Assembly: GCF_001685485.1 (NCBI RefSeq)
Contig: NZ_BDEL01000001.1
Span: 3,345,501 to 3,409,500, forward strand
Length of the DNA: 64,000 bases
Reading direction: 5' to 3'
From: Formosa haliotis
Lineage (GTDB): Bacteria > Bacteroidota > Bacteroidia > Flavobacteriales > Flavobacteriaceae
Part shown: positions 18,902 to 28,110 of the stretch, piece after piece
Numbering within the stretch: the first letter of the stretch is position 1
Layout: every line of letters begins with the position of its first letter
Notes under the pieces: model-generated
Databases searched by the model: none
Seen by the model: only the letters and a program-made list of their open reading frames with translations
What the model was told of the DNA's origin: nothing
Position numbers and translations under genes: made by a program

Positions 18902-21069
18902 GGGGTCGAGGAGGCTATGACGGTTCGGTTTTCAGAATTTAATGTTATGGCTGCAATTTTCCAAACATTATCGTTATGATGCATGGTAATAACCCCTGTA
19001 TAACGATTTTGTCTGTAGTGAATGTGTTGTAAATGCTTTACACGTGCGGTAACAACCCATTCGGTTGGGTATTCAAAAGTGGTATCGTTAGGCGAAGCTT
19101 CAATTAATGAATCAACCGACTCTATTTTTACGTTTTGTACCGTAACTTCGGCACCTTCTCGGAGACCACTGTTTAATAAGCGGCGACTATCTAGATATAA
19201 ATCATCAATTAAATTGTCGTCTACAGTTTTAGATAAATCGTTAAATAATTGTTCTTCATCTGTGTTGTTAAAAGCCGTATAAGTGTCGTATAGCACTTGG
19301 GTTAAAATAAGTGTCACATCCTGTTGGTTTGGTGCATGAGGAACATACCACGGATTTGCTAACTTAAATAGGATAGGTAATGAACATAGCGCAAGAGCCA
19401 AAATACCTAAGCTTATTACAGGTTTCTTACGTTGTATATTTAAAGCCTTATGTATCTTTTTATATCGCGGCCAGAAAATAATGACTACGAGTAATAAGAT
19501 TAGGCTTAATGCAGGTACGGGGAGTAAACCGGAAGCTATGGTGTTTTTAATAATCGGCAGTAAGACGTCTTTACCTAATGTTATATAAAGTGTTAAAATA
19601 TAAAGGATTAAAAGAGTACCTACAATTGGATATACTTTTGCAGAAACCTTTCGCTTTGAAAGTGCTGAAGTAATTGTATAGACTACAGTAAATATAAGGG
19701 CTAAAATTATGAAAAATCCTACTGTTTGTGCTGGCGCATAGGATATGGTATTTGAAGCAAAACTAGACATGTAAATCCCGCAAGCTACACTAGAACCAGC
19801 AAAAATTAATTGATGTAAGGTTGTGTTTTTAATCACATTAAATCCAAACTGTATGCACATGTATAAGGTAGCTGAAACTACAAGTGCAAGAGTGTAAAAG
19901 GACTCCTGAAGCCAAAATCCTAAAACTAGTCCAAGAACCAATGGCAGACCAAAAACCAATACCTGTTGGCTCAATTTCGCTGTTTTAGACCAACCTAGCC
20001 ATCCAGCAAGTATTTTTACATAAACAATACATAAAACGGGGATGCTTGGTAATAGAGAAGGAGCGACCCAGAATATAGTACTTTCATATAGCATACATCC
20101 GCAAGCCAAAATTCCTATAATTACACTAATGTTAAACCTGTATTTTTCTAGTTTGGCGCTAGATGTTATAAGGTGAATTACATCTAAAAAAGAAAAACTC
20201 AAAGCAAAAGCTAAGGAGACTCCGATGAATATTCCGAAAAGGATAAAAATATGATATAATGTTGTATCGTGGTTGGAATACATGAGGGGAGCTGAAGTCT
20301 GTAATATAGCACTTCCGAAAGCCAAGCCTAATAAAGTAGCTACTACGATGGTTGAAGAAGCTTTAAAAGGAAATTTTTGTTGAGTGAGTGTATAAAGTAC
20401 GAGAATAATTGTTAAAGTGTAGGTTAATATGGCGGGTAAATAGACCATGATTTTTACTAGCTCTTTTATGGCTAAATAATGACCGATGGCTAATGCAATA
20501 GAAAACGTTAAACCTGTAAATAGAATCGTTTTCGTTTTAATTTTAAAAGATAATAAAGCCAAGAGTAGTAATAATAATGGAGCGATAGAAAGCGGTATGC
20601 GCATGCCTTTTACAGCCGCTTCTTTTAGAATAAACCAGATAGAGGGCGCTTTCGGAATTACATAATATGGACGTATAGAACTTAAAGTTGTGTTGAATGT
20701 TCGGCCATCCAGCATTTCAATGGCTAATAAAATATCTACGGGACTTCCTTGTAATCCGTCTATGCCAATACGTTGACCTTCTAATACGACATTTGTGCAA
20801 TTTATGGTCCAAGTTTGCCGTTTTGTGTTTTCATTTCCACTTATCATGGCTTCTCCGAGAGGTGAGCATAAGTCAGGAAGTAAAGGTGTTGCTTTAAGAA
20901 CTTTTCCCTGCATAACGGGCAAAACATAAACCACTTGAAACACTCCAGGTTTAGTCTCTCTTAACTCAAGTCGTGCAGGAAAAACAATATCTGCTTGTAC
21001 TGGGTTGGCGTATAGGAAGACATATAGGCAACTTATTATAAAGAGGACATGTTTTAAATTATTGCTCAT
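18898..21069 (-). CDS. Large polytopic HupE/UreJ-like membrane protein
   Basis: About 723 residues from the ATG at 21069, chosen because it begins the signal peptide MSNNLKHVLFIISCLYVFLY ... VQA. The exported N-terminal domain (about 27-155) has the ADIVFPARLELRETKPG pattern seen in HupE/UreJ-related proteins and a Cys pair (LPDLC, TINC). About fourteen hydrophobic helices follow (roughly 165-585), then a soluble C-terminal domain of about 140 residues (DVTLILTQVLYDTYTAFNNT; WVVTARVKHLQHIHYRQNRY). HupE/UreJ proteins are linked to nickel or cobalt transport, but the length and tail here are unusual. It overlaps the PPIase gene by 11 bases and the ATPase gene by 4. Confidence 0.72.
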   Translation of the reverse strand: MSNNLKHVLFIISCLYVFLYANPVQADIVFPARLELRETKPGVFQVVYVLPVMQGKVLKATPLLPDLCSPLGEAMISGNENTKRQTWTINCTNVVLEGQRIGIDGLQGSPVDILLAIEMLDGRTFNTTLSSIRPYYVIPKAPSIWFILKEAAVKGMRIPLSIAPLLLLLLALLSFKIKTKTILFTGLTFSIALAIGHYLAIKELVKIMVYLPAILTYTLTIILVLYTLTQQKFPFKASSTIVVATLLGLAFGSAILQTSAPLMYSNHDTTLYHIFILFGIFIGVSLAFALSFSFLDVIHLITSSAKLEKYRFNISVIIGILACGCMLYESTIFWVAPSLLPSIPVLCIVYVKILAGWLGWSKTAKLSQQVLVFGLPLVLGLVLGFWLQESFYTLALVVSATLYMCIQFGFNVIKNTTLHQLIFAGSSVACGIYMSSFASNTISYAPAQTVGFFIILALIFTVVYTITSALSKRKVSAKVYPIVGTLLILYILTLYITLGKDVLLPIIKNTIASGLLPVPALSLILLLVVIIFWPRYKKIHKALNIQRKKPVISLGILALALCSLPILFKLANPWYVPHAPNQQDVTLILTQVLYDTYTAFNNTDEEQLFNDLSKTVDDNLIDDLYLDSRRLLNSGLREGAEVTVQNVKIESVDSLIEASPNDTTFEYPTEWVVTARVKHLQHIHYRQNRYTGVITMHHNDNVWKIAAITLNSENRTVIASSTP

Positions 21070-21913
21070 TAATAAATGCTTTTGCTTCGCCTTCATAAAT
21101 AACATCGTACTGTTGAAGTATGTCTGTGTAGAATTGATCTTTACTAGCTTGTTCTTCTTTATATCTTATTTCGTCAACAATATCGCCTTTCACTAGATCG
21201 AGAGGCAAAAGAGCAGGTGGTGTATATTCTGTAATATATATGGCGTGAAGTCCGTATGTGGAAGCAATAGGACCAACCCATTCCCCTTGAGGCAATCCTT
21301 CAAGTTTTTTTGAAAACCCTGTGCCAAAATTTCTGTCGACTTGGAAAGTGTCATAATTAGAGTAGGTGTTTTCAAGCAAAATGGGATCTCCAAATTTTAA
21401 GCCATCTTCAGGGCTTAAGCTTTTAGAATTTAAATTGGCGATTATATTTTTTGCATACGCTTCTAGAGATTCCGGATGTAAATCTTTACTAAAATATAAT
21501 TGTGTAAAAGAAAATTTTGCAGGCTTTAAATACTTGTCTTGGCGCAGAGTGTAAAAGGCTTTAATATCTTCTTCAGAAATATTTTTTTGCTGATTTTGTG
21601 TGCTTGCTAAAATATCCATTTGCATAATAACGGCACGTTTTACCATGGCATTATTTTTATCTATGCCCTGCTTTAAAGCTTCTTGATAGGTAACTTCGTC
21701 TTTAATATAACTCTGTAGTAGGCCCGAAAATTCTTCTTTTGTAGGTTGACGTTGCCAGGTTCTTTGCCAAGAAGCTAAAAGGTAGGCAAATTCGGCATCG
21801 CCAATAATAATACGTCTGTCGTGTTGCGACGGTAATTTTGGGCCAAAAACAATTAGTAAAACGATGGCAAATAATACACCAAAAATTAAAATACGGATAA
21901 ATGGTTTTTTCAT
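21059..21913 (-). CDS. PpiC-type periplasmic peptidyl-prolyl isomerase
   Basis: 284 residues: an N-terminal signal anchor (about 7-27), a SurA/PrsA-like helical region (40-120, ELLxSxIKDEVTYQEAL pattern), then a parvulin-like domain (about 130-240; KPAKFSFTQLYFSKD, FGTGFSKKLEGLPQGEWVGP, YGLHAIYITEY). First gene of the five-gene operon ending at 16129, suggesting that it folds an exported partner, perhaps the large N-terminal domain of the next protein. Confidence 0.85.
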   Translation of the reverse strand: MKKPFIRILIFGVLFAIVLLIVFGPKLPSQHDRRIIIGDAEFAYLLASWQRTWQRQPTKEEFSGLLQSYIKDEVTYQEALKQGIDKNNAMVKRAVIMQMDILASTQNQQKNISEEDIKAFYTLRQDKYLKPAKFSFTQLYFSKDLHPESLEAYAKNIIANLNSKSLSPEDGLKFGDPILLENTYSNYDTFQVDRNFGTGFSKKLEGLPQGEWVGPIASTYGLHAIYITEYTPPALLPLDLVKGDIVDEIRYKEEQASKDQFYTDILQQYDVIYEGEAKAFINEQ

Positions 21914-22159
21914 TTAATTGGTATATAAAACGGTTTGAATTAATTAGACTAAAGTAATAATTTAGATTGGTTTAGTAGGTTTAAAATAAATTTATCGGCA
22001 AGGAAAGGATGTTTTAAAATATAAATTGAGAAGATTTTTGCTCCAAAAAAGTGTAAAAAAAATCTTATATTTTATAGCGGTCCTATGTTTTTCGATAAGT
22101 GATTTTATACTAAAGGTACGAGCAATTGATTGAGAGATTATCCTAGTGTAGCTTTGGGT

Positions 22160-23599
22160 TTAAAACTTTTTAAAGTGGAAGGTGTATCCTAATAATATTC
22201 CGAAGGAATTATAAGAAGCTTCGGTAATGGTTCGACTTCCTTTTAATAAGGTGTTTTCGTTAGGGTCGGTTATACTGCCTTCTTGTAAGTAGTTGTCTGT
22301 AGATCCGGTACTAAATAGAAATCCTAAACTTAAGCTACTCTGAGTTCGGTTTAAGGTGAAGCCTGTGGCAAAATGATAAATATCCCAACTGCTTATGGTT
22401 GTTTTTATACCGGGTTCGTCTCTCAGACTTTTGTCGAAATACGACATGTCTGTACGTGCGCTTAAGTATAAAAATAAATTTTCTTTTAGTTTGTACTCAT
22501 ATCCTAGTGCTACGTTTACTACAGATTTTGCGGCAGCTCTCACATTCATAAATTCGTCACTTGTTAATTGCGGTGCTAATTCTTCTGGGCGTACAAAAGT
22601 GTTATTGGCAACATTCATAATATTGTATTCGTCTATAGCTGCATAGTATTGTATTGAAAAACCTATATGGGAACGTGATCCTACATAATTGACACCAGCA
22701 GAAACCGATAAGGGAGATTTAAACTTCGATTTTAATTCTGTTTGGCGATCGGTAGCGACACCCGAAACCCTGTTGTCGTCTATAAGTTTTAGGTTTACAG
22801 CAGCAACATCTTCTGCCACCGAACCTATACCCATTATGTTTATTGAAGGAGTTGTAAGTGTAAGTCCTGCTCGCCATTTATCTTTTTGATAAGAGACTCC
22901 TAGTTTTGCAGCATAGCGTACATTGTAATAATCGACGTTTTGACTTATTTTTCCACTTAAAGTGGTTTCGTTACCATCGTTTAAAAATACATACGACGAG
23001 AAATTTCTGAGATATGTTTGCGATCTCACGGTAAACATATTGGTAAGTCCTACAGACCAATTATCGTTTAATTTTCTGGCCGCTCCAAAGGCTATTAAAA
23101 CTTCCGAAAGTTTATCAGAAATGGCCGATTCTCCTATCAATTCTTCGGCACCTGGACTTTCAATATTATCAATAATATCATAATCGCCGTCCACTCGTGC
23201 GATTCCTTTAAAGTTAAATTGAACAGGAGCCATAAAGCCGTAGCCAATTTTCCAGCGATCGTCTTTGGTGTTAATCATACCTCCTGCAAGCAAGGGGATG
23301 GAGGCCAATTGAGAGCTTTTAAAATCGGCTTTATTCCCAATAGCATTAGCAATCTTGATGTTTTCAATACTGTAGGCATTTGCATTCACAGAGATTGACG
23401 AACTGTCTAAAAACCCTAATGCTCCAGGGTTGTAAAATAGCATGGTGTTGTCTTTTGTGCCTCCAACAACTGCGCCCGAGAGCAGGGCAGATTCAGTTCC
23501 AAATTGTTGGGTCCAATAATTCGTGTCTTGTGCCTGTGTTTTTAAACTAAAACACAAGTAAAGCGAGCAGCTTAATGTAAGGTATATAAGAGATTTCAT
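22160..23599 (-). CDS. FadL/OmpP1-like outer-membrane barrel protein
   Basis: 479 residues with a signal peptide (1-23, ending QAQ). The N-terminal plug-like region (TNYWTQQFGTESALLSGAVV, NTMLFYNPGALGFL) has the Asn-Pro-Ala/Gly block of FadL/OmpP1 transporters for hydrophobic compounds. Strands follow and the chain ends in GYTFHFKKF with a terminal Phe. 85 bp downstream of the TolC gene on the same strand, so probably co-transcribed with the efflux module. Substrate unknown. Confidence 0.75.
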   Translation of the reverse strand: MKSLIYLTLSCSLYLCFSLKTQAQDTNYWTQQFGTESALLSGAVVGGTKDNTMLFYNPGALGFLDSSSISVNANAYSIENIKIANAIGNKADFKSSQLASIPLLAGGMINTKDDRWKIGYGFMAPVQFNFKGIARVDGDYDIIDNIESPGAEELIGESAISDKLSEVLIAFGAARKLNDNWSVGLTNMFTVRSQTYLRNFSSYVFLNDGNETTLSGKISQNVDYYNVRYAAKLGVSYQKDKWRAGLTLTTPSINIMGIGSVAEDVAAVNLKLIDDNRVSGVATDRQTELKSKFKSPLSVSAGVNYVGSRSHIGFSIQYYAAIDEYNIMNVANNTFVRPEELAPQLTSDEFMNVRAAAKSVVNVALGYEYKLKENLFLYLSARTDMSYFDKSLRDEPGIKTTISSWDIYHFATGFTLNRTQSSLSLGFLFSTGSTDNYLQEGSITDPNENTLLKGSRTITEASYNSFGILLGYTFHFKKF

Positions 23600-23684
23600 T
23601 GTCGTTTATTTGGGTTGCATTGATTTTTGATGTTTTTATTCTGAAGCTAAATGTATTCTAGCAATGGTTTAACAGATAGACATG

Positions 23685-25082
23685 TTACATATCGCCTCCT
23701 AATGCCAAGAACAAGTTGGTTCTTTGTACGATTTTTTCACCTTTAATACTTAATAAATCGGTTTGAGATTTAAAGAAATCCATTTGCTGATCTATTAAAT
23801 CTCGCATATCTGTTTTTCCTACTTTATATCTAATTTTTTCTAGTTCGAAAGCGCGTTCATTATTTTTTACAGATTCAAGGATGTTAACCTCTCTAGAGTC
23901 CAGGGTGTTAACAGCGTTAAGCGCACTTTCTACATCGGCCAAGGCGTTTAAAACAGTCTGGCTATATACTTCTATGGCTTGTTGTTGTTGGGTGTTCCGG
24001 ATGTTAACATTAGCTTTTAAAGCACCGCCTTGATATATGGGTGCAACAAGTTTTCCTCCGATACTTCTAATAGGATTAGAAAAATTATCTGCCAATACAA
24101 TTAATTGTCTAGTGTCTAATAATCCTAAACTCGCGGTTAAATTTAGTTGCGGTAATCTGGCAGCATTGGCTTCGCCCACACGGTAAAAAGCAGCATTAAA
24201 TCTGTTTTGAGCAGCTAAGATATCCGGGCGTCTTTCTAAAATTTGAGCAGGTATACCGGCAGGAATATGGCCATTACTTTCTGGTAGTTCTGTATTGGTT
24301 TCAATGTCTGCACATGGGTATCTGCCAAGTAATAATTCCAAAGCCCGTAACTGATTGTTATACGCCAATTCCAACTGAAAAAGGGCGTCATTAAATTTAT
24401 TTAATGTGGCTTTAGAAAGCGCAATATCAATCTCGGTACCTATACCCACATCAAAACGGTTTTGGGAAATGGTTTCCATGTCTTGCGAAAGTTTAATCAT
24501 TTCTTTCGCTAAATTAATTTGAAGATACGTTTCTGTTGCTAAATAATAAGTTTTTGTAATCATAGCAGCTATAGATAATTGCGCAAAAGAATTTTCGTTA
24601 GCGATAGCCTCATAGTTTGCTATTTCTGCACTTCTCGCACTTCTTAGTTTTCCCCAAATATCGAGTTCCCAAGATGCAGCAAAAATTCCGCCGTTAAGAC
24701 CATTACTACCAAGATCTCCTCCTAATTTTGTCGATTCGTTTCCTAAAATAGATAGGGCAGGTCTTAACGCTGCTCGAGCCGATTCTACATAACCATTCGC
24801 TTCTGTAACTCTTAGGCTGCTAATGCGTAAATCTTGATTGTAAATTAAAGCTTCCTGAACTAAAGAGTCTAAAGTAGGGTTGTTAAAGGTGCTTAACCAA
24901 TTGTTGTTAATTTGTAGCGTGTCGATACTGTTTTGCCATGTAGAGGGCAATATAAAATTGGCGAAAGCTTCTTTCTGTAAATCTTCACTTTCTGTAGGTT
25001 GTTTTACAGCGCAAGTATAGAAGCAGCCACAGCAAGCCAAAACCAATAATAACTTTAATATACCATGTAAACCCTTTTGCAT
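23685..25082 (-). CDS. TolC/NodT-family outer-membrane efflux lipoprotein
   Basis: 465 residues with a lipobox (LVLACCGC or CFYTC) and two repeated outer-membrane efflux halves: NNWLSTFNNPTLDSLVQEAL with SLRVTEANGYVESARAALRP, and ERRPDILAAQNRFNAAFYRV with LNLTASLG, the NodT hallmarks. Forms the outer-membrane duct for a tripartite export system with the HlyD-like adaptor whose gene ends one base upstream. No inner-membrane RND, MFS or ABC pump is encoded alongside. Confidence 0.92.
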   Translation of the reverse strand: MQKGLHGILKLLLVLACCGCFYTCAVKQPTESEDLQKEAFANFILPSTWQNSIDTLQINNNWLSTFNNPTLDSLVQEALIYNQDLRISSLRVTEANGYVESARAALRPALSILGNESTKLGGDLGSNGLNGGIFAASWELDIWGKLRSARSAEIANYEAIANENSFAQLSIAAMITKTYYLATETYLQINLAKEMIKLSQDMETISQNRFDVGIGTEIDIALSKATLNKFNDALFQLELAYNNQLRALELLLGRYPCADIETNTELPESNGHIPAGIPAQILERRPDILAAQNRFNAAFYRVGEANAARLPQLNLTASLGLLDTRQLIVLADNFSNPIRSIGGKLVAPIYQGGALKANVNIRNTQQQQAIEVYSQTVLNALADVESALNAVNTLDSREVNILESVKNNERAFELEKIRYKVGKTDMRDLIDQQMDFFKSQTDLLSIKGEKIVQRTNLFLALGGDM

Positions 25083-25083
25083 A

Positions 25084-26265
25084 TTAATGAAGTTTTAGTA
25101 CTAGCCAATCTAGTTTCGTGCTTACTCTTACAATGACCTTTCTTACTAAATGAATTAGTTTCCCGTGCTCGGTATAAATAGCTCCTGCACCAACGGCTCC
25201 AGGGGCTAGAAATAAATCTTTATCGTCCTCTAAAACTTTTAATCGAACAGCAAATCGGCCTTCTTCAAAATGTGTTTCTTGGGTGTCGGGTAGTTTTCCG
25301 CTTGCCGTTATTTGACCTTGTGCATTTGCCCAAACGATATGCTCGACTTCGCATTTTATAATATGATTAGGATAGGTTCGTAAAGCAACTTCTGCTGGAT
25401 CCCCATGTTTTACATATCGTATTTCATTCTGACTATAGAGAGCAACTAACCATTGTTCATCCTCAATAAAGGTCATAACAGGTTTTAAAGGTAATTGTAC
25501 CGCCATTGCTCCAGGACGTAATTGTAGGTTCACCACACGGCCATCTGCAGGGGCGTAAAATACGGTTTGAGTTAATTTCCATTGGGCTTCTCTTAGCTCA
25601 ACTTTGGCTTGTTCTAGATCGGCTCTTGCTTGAGTGATTTCGGAAAGTTCGCCATCTGAAGACACTGCAGATATTTTTTGTAAATATTGTAAACGTTGCG
25701 ATTGGGCTACAGCTTTTTGGGCTTGTAGGTTTCTTAAATTGGCTTGTGCTTGTTCGTAGTCGAATTTAGATCCCGCTCCTAAAGTAGCCAGTTCTTGTGT
25801 TTGTTGCTCTCGTTTTATTGCGAGTTCTAATTGTGCATCTATCACACTAATATTGCTTGTCGCTGCTGCTATTTGTTGTTCTAATTCTTTGTCGTATGCT
25901 TTGGCACTAATAACTTTTGCCTCTAAATACGGAATACGAGCCTCTAGGTTGTTAATTTTTAGTTGAAATGGTTCTGGATCTATTTTAAATAATACATCGC
26001 CCTTTTTTACATGTTGATTAGGCTTTACAGGAACCTCTATAACTTTACCCGTTACCGTTGGTACCACTTCAACATTATAATTTAATACCCGAACATCGTG
26101 TGAGGATGGCGCGACTATATTTAAAAATAAAATTAATAGACTAATAGCTACTACTGGTATAATGTATACAATAACTTGAGTTACCGTATTCCAAGGTAAA
26201 AGTTTGAATTTAAAAAAGATGAGCCAAACAATGCCGGCATATATTAGGAGTAATAATATTTCCAT
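25084..26265 (-). CDS. HlyD/EmrA-type membrane fusion protein
   Basis: 393 residues: N-terminal hydrophobic segments (about 1-20 and 27-50), lipoyl/barrel-sandwich half (VPTVTGKVIEVPVKPNQHVK), a long coiled-coil hairpin (about 115-225) and a second half (WKLTQTVFYAPADGRVVNLQ). Resembles E. coli YiaV, which like this gene is paired with a DUF3302 protein. Lies 34 bp after the DUF3302 gene and 1 bp before the TolC gene. Confidence 0.9.
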   Translation of the reverse strand: MEILLLLIYAGIVWLIFFKFKLLPWNTVTQVIVYIIPVVAISLLILFLNIVAPSSHDVRVLNYNVEVVPTVTGKVIEVPVKPNQHVKKGDVLFKIDPEPFQLKINNLEARIPYLEAKVISAKAYDKELEQQIAAATSNISVIDAQLELAIKREQQTQELATLGAGSKFDYEQAQANLRNLQAQKAVAQSQRLQYLQKISAVSSDGELSEITQARADLEQAKVELREAQWKLTQTVFYAPADGRVVNLQLRPGAMAVQLPLKPVMTFIEDEQWLVALYSQNEIRYVKHGDPAEVALRTYPNHIIKCEVEHIVWANAQGQITASGKLPDTQETHFEEGRFAVRLKVLEDDKDLFLAPGAVGAGAIYTEHGKLIHLVRKVIVRVSTKLDWLVLKLH

Positions 26266-26299
26266 AAGTTAGTTTTAAGAGGTGGTTACTTTAAAAATG

Positions 26300-26731
26300 T
26301 TATTCTGGAGTTTCTTCTAAAGGAGGATTCGTTTTTTGATCTTCTTTCTTTTCTTTAAATTCTTTAAGTGTTTCTTCGTGATAATGTCCTTGGTCTGTGC
26401 CATAAGCCATTTTGTAAAAAACAGGTTTGCTATAGGCCCACAACCAAGCTAAAGGCCAAAGTAATCCTCCAAAAATTAGAGATAAAATACATAAGATTTT
26501 AATAGCTTCAGCCTGCGGATGATTTCGCTTTTCTGCAACTTTCTCAGGAAGTACATGAACAAATAAGAATAAACAAATACCCGCTATAGGAGCTACAATT
26601 AAGGCTACCCAGCTTATAGCCTCGGCTATAGTATCTTCTAGACCACCACCATGTTCGTTTGCAGAACTAATTAGAGGGATAAAAAGAAAACTAAGAAAAA
26701 GATAGGTTTTTTTTAAAGGAAGTAGATGCAT
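26300..26731 (-). CDS. DUF3302 inner-membrane protein (YiaW-like)
   Basis: 143 residues: a signal-like N-terminal segment, two central TM helices (WVALIVAPIAGICLFLFVHV and ILCILSLIFGGLLWPLAWLW), and a charged tail. The motif HVLPEKVAEKRNHPQAEAI between the helices is the DUF3302 signature. In enterobacteria the homologue YiaW is paired with the HlyD-type YiaV, the same pairing as here. The role is unknown; it may stand in for the missing pump. Confidence 0.82.
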   Translation of the reverse strand: MHLLPLKKTYLFLSFLFIPLISSANEHGGGLEDTIAEAISWVALIVAPIAGICLFLFVHVLPEKVAEKRNHPQAEAIKILCILSLIFGGLLWPLAWLWAYSKPVFYKMAYGTDQGHYHEETLKEFKEKKEDQKTNPPLEETPE

Positions 26732-26960
26732 ACGAGTTGGTTTTTGATAATAGGTTGTTATGCTTTGGTTCCTATAAATATAAATTATTTTTTCGGGAAT
26801 TGAACATGTAACTCCCTTGAATATAAATATTTAATTGCTGAGGTTGAGCTTATGTCTAGTAAAGGCTGTAAAAAGTTAAATCTTTAGATTTTTGAACGTT
26901 ATTACGGGCTTGATTACATAATTTATCATTATTGAATTCTGTCAGCAAAAAATAAAGTTC

Positions 26961-26998
26961 AAAAAAAAGCAAGCCTATAAATTTATAAGCTTGCTTTT
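26961..26998 (-). terminator. Strong hairpin terminator after the DUF6515 gene
   Basis: A near-perfect 34-base palindrome (AAAAGCAAGC ... GCTTGCTTTT) ends with a T run on the minus strand, 20 bp after the stop of the gene at 27021-28073. Confidence 0.85.
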
Positions 26999-27020
26999 GT
27001 GTATCTCTAGGAATATGTTC

Positions 27021-28073
27021 TTATTCCTCTTTGACTTCTACGATTTCGTACATGTCTTTTCCGTCAACTTGGATAGGTTGGTAGTAAGTGTCACCAAATT
27101 GAACGTAAGTTTGGTCTCCAATTTTGGTTTCTTCTCCACCTTCAGGTAAACTTGGTACAATGGTACCTGCTGTTGCAGGAACTACCGTGTAGCCTTCAGC
27201 ACTTTTTTCGTAATAAGCTCCACCGTAATAGTAGTTATTGGTAGTTTCTGTTACCGCTACGGTTTGTGCTTCTGCTGGTAGAGTTTGTACAGTGGCCCCA
27301 ACAGGTGCTTGTACTACGGTGTACCCGCCATTTCCTGCTTGATAATATACCCCGTTATCGTAATGGTATTGTTGGTTTTCTATGCTAACTATAATGGCTG
27401 TAGTGGCTATACTAGCAACAAAGAATCCCCATGGGTGCCAAGCTGGTCCCCAATAAAACGGACGGTAAGGGTGGTAGTAGTACGGTCTGTGACAATAATA
27501 TCCACGTCCGCCATATCGGTATGGTGGTCTAGAATAATGTCTCGGGCTATTTCTTACTCGTGTGTTGTGTTGGTTATTAAGTCTAACATTTTTACTGTTG
27601 TCAACGTTTATATTTACGTTTCTCTTGCTTTTGTCTATGTTAACCTTATTACCACTCTTGTTTTTAATATTCGAGGTTTTTTTATTACCTATGTTAGAAG
27701 TTTTCTTGTTTCCAATAGAGGTGTTTTTATTTCTATTGGTAGTCGATGTTTTAGATTTTATACCCGAATTACTTGCCTTATTACCAATTTTAGACTTCGA
27801 TGTTGTAGACGTTTTTGGTAAAGAACGGTTAGATGATTTGTTAAACCCTCCGTTAATACTTGATCTTTTTGCAGATGAAGTAGATGTTTTTGGTCTGCTT
27901 ATATTTCCAGACGATCTTGAAGGTGCATGTGTTGTTGCTCTACCGCCGCCACCTCGTGAGGCACCGCCACCGTGATTAAAACGTTGCGCTTGAATTTCTG
28001 AAGGCAACAAAAAGGTTAGTAAAACGGCAAGGAAACCGATTTTAAACTGAGTTTGTATATTTTGAATTTTCAT
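27021..28073 (-). CDS. DUF6515-like exported protein with basic low-complexity linker
   Basis: 350 residues, signal peptide 1-29 (FLLPSEIQAQ). Residues 30-185 are low complexity and basic, rich in Ser, Asn, Lys and Gly (SNIGNKKTSNIKNKSGNKVN). A hydrophobic segment follows (WGFFVASIATTAIIVSI, about 215-231), then two copies of a YYxxGxGYTVVxAPxG...LP unit (about 240-270 and 283-312), the DUF6515 pattern, and a third partial unit (DTYYQPIQVDGKDMYEIVEV). Role unknown; cell-envelope location inferred. Followed in the same direction after DUF2092, gap 37 bp. Confidence 0.75.
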   Translation of the reverse strand: MKIQNIQTQFKIGFLAVLLTFLLPSEIQAQRFNHGGGASRGGGGRATTHAPSRSSGNISRPKTSTSSAKRSSINGGFNKSSNRSLPKTSTTSKSKIGNKASNSGIKSKTSTTNRNKNTSIGNKKTSNIGNKKTSNIKNKSGNKVNIDKSKRNVNINVDNSKNVRLNNQHNTRVRNSPRHYSRPPYRYGGRGYYCHRPYYYHPYRPFYWGPAWHPWGFFVASIATTAIIVSIENQQYHYDNGVYYQAGNGGYTVVQAPVGATVQTLPAEAQTVAVTETTNNYYYGGAYYEKSAEGYTVVPATAGTIVPSLPEGGEETKIGDQTYVQFGDTYYQPIQVDGKDMYEIVEVKEE

Positions 28074-28110
28074 GAGATGAGTTTTTTAATTTAGTAATTA
28101 ATAATTCGTT

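Noticed and set aside
27285..27975. Two long plus-strand ORFs opposite the DUF6515 gene
   Set aside because: They arise from the low-complexity basic region read in antisense; hydrophobic runs are a by-product of Asn/Lys codons.
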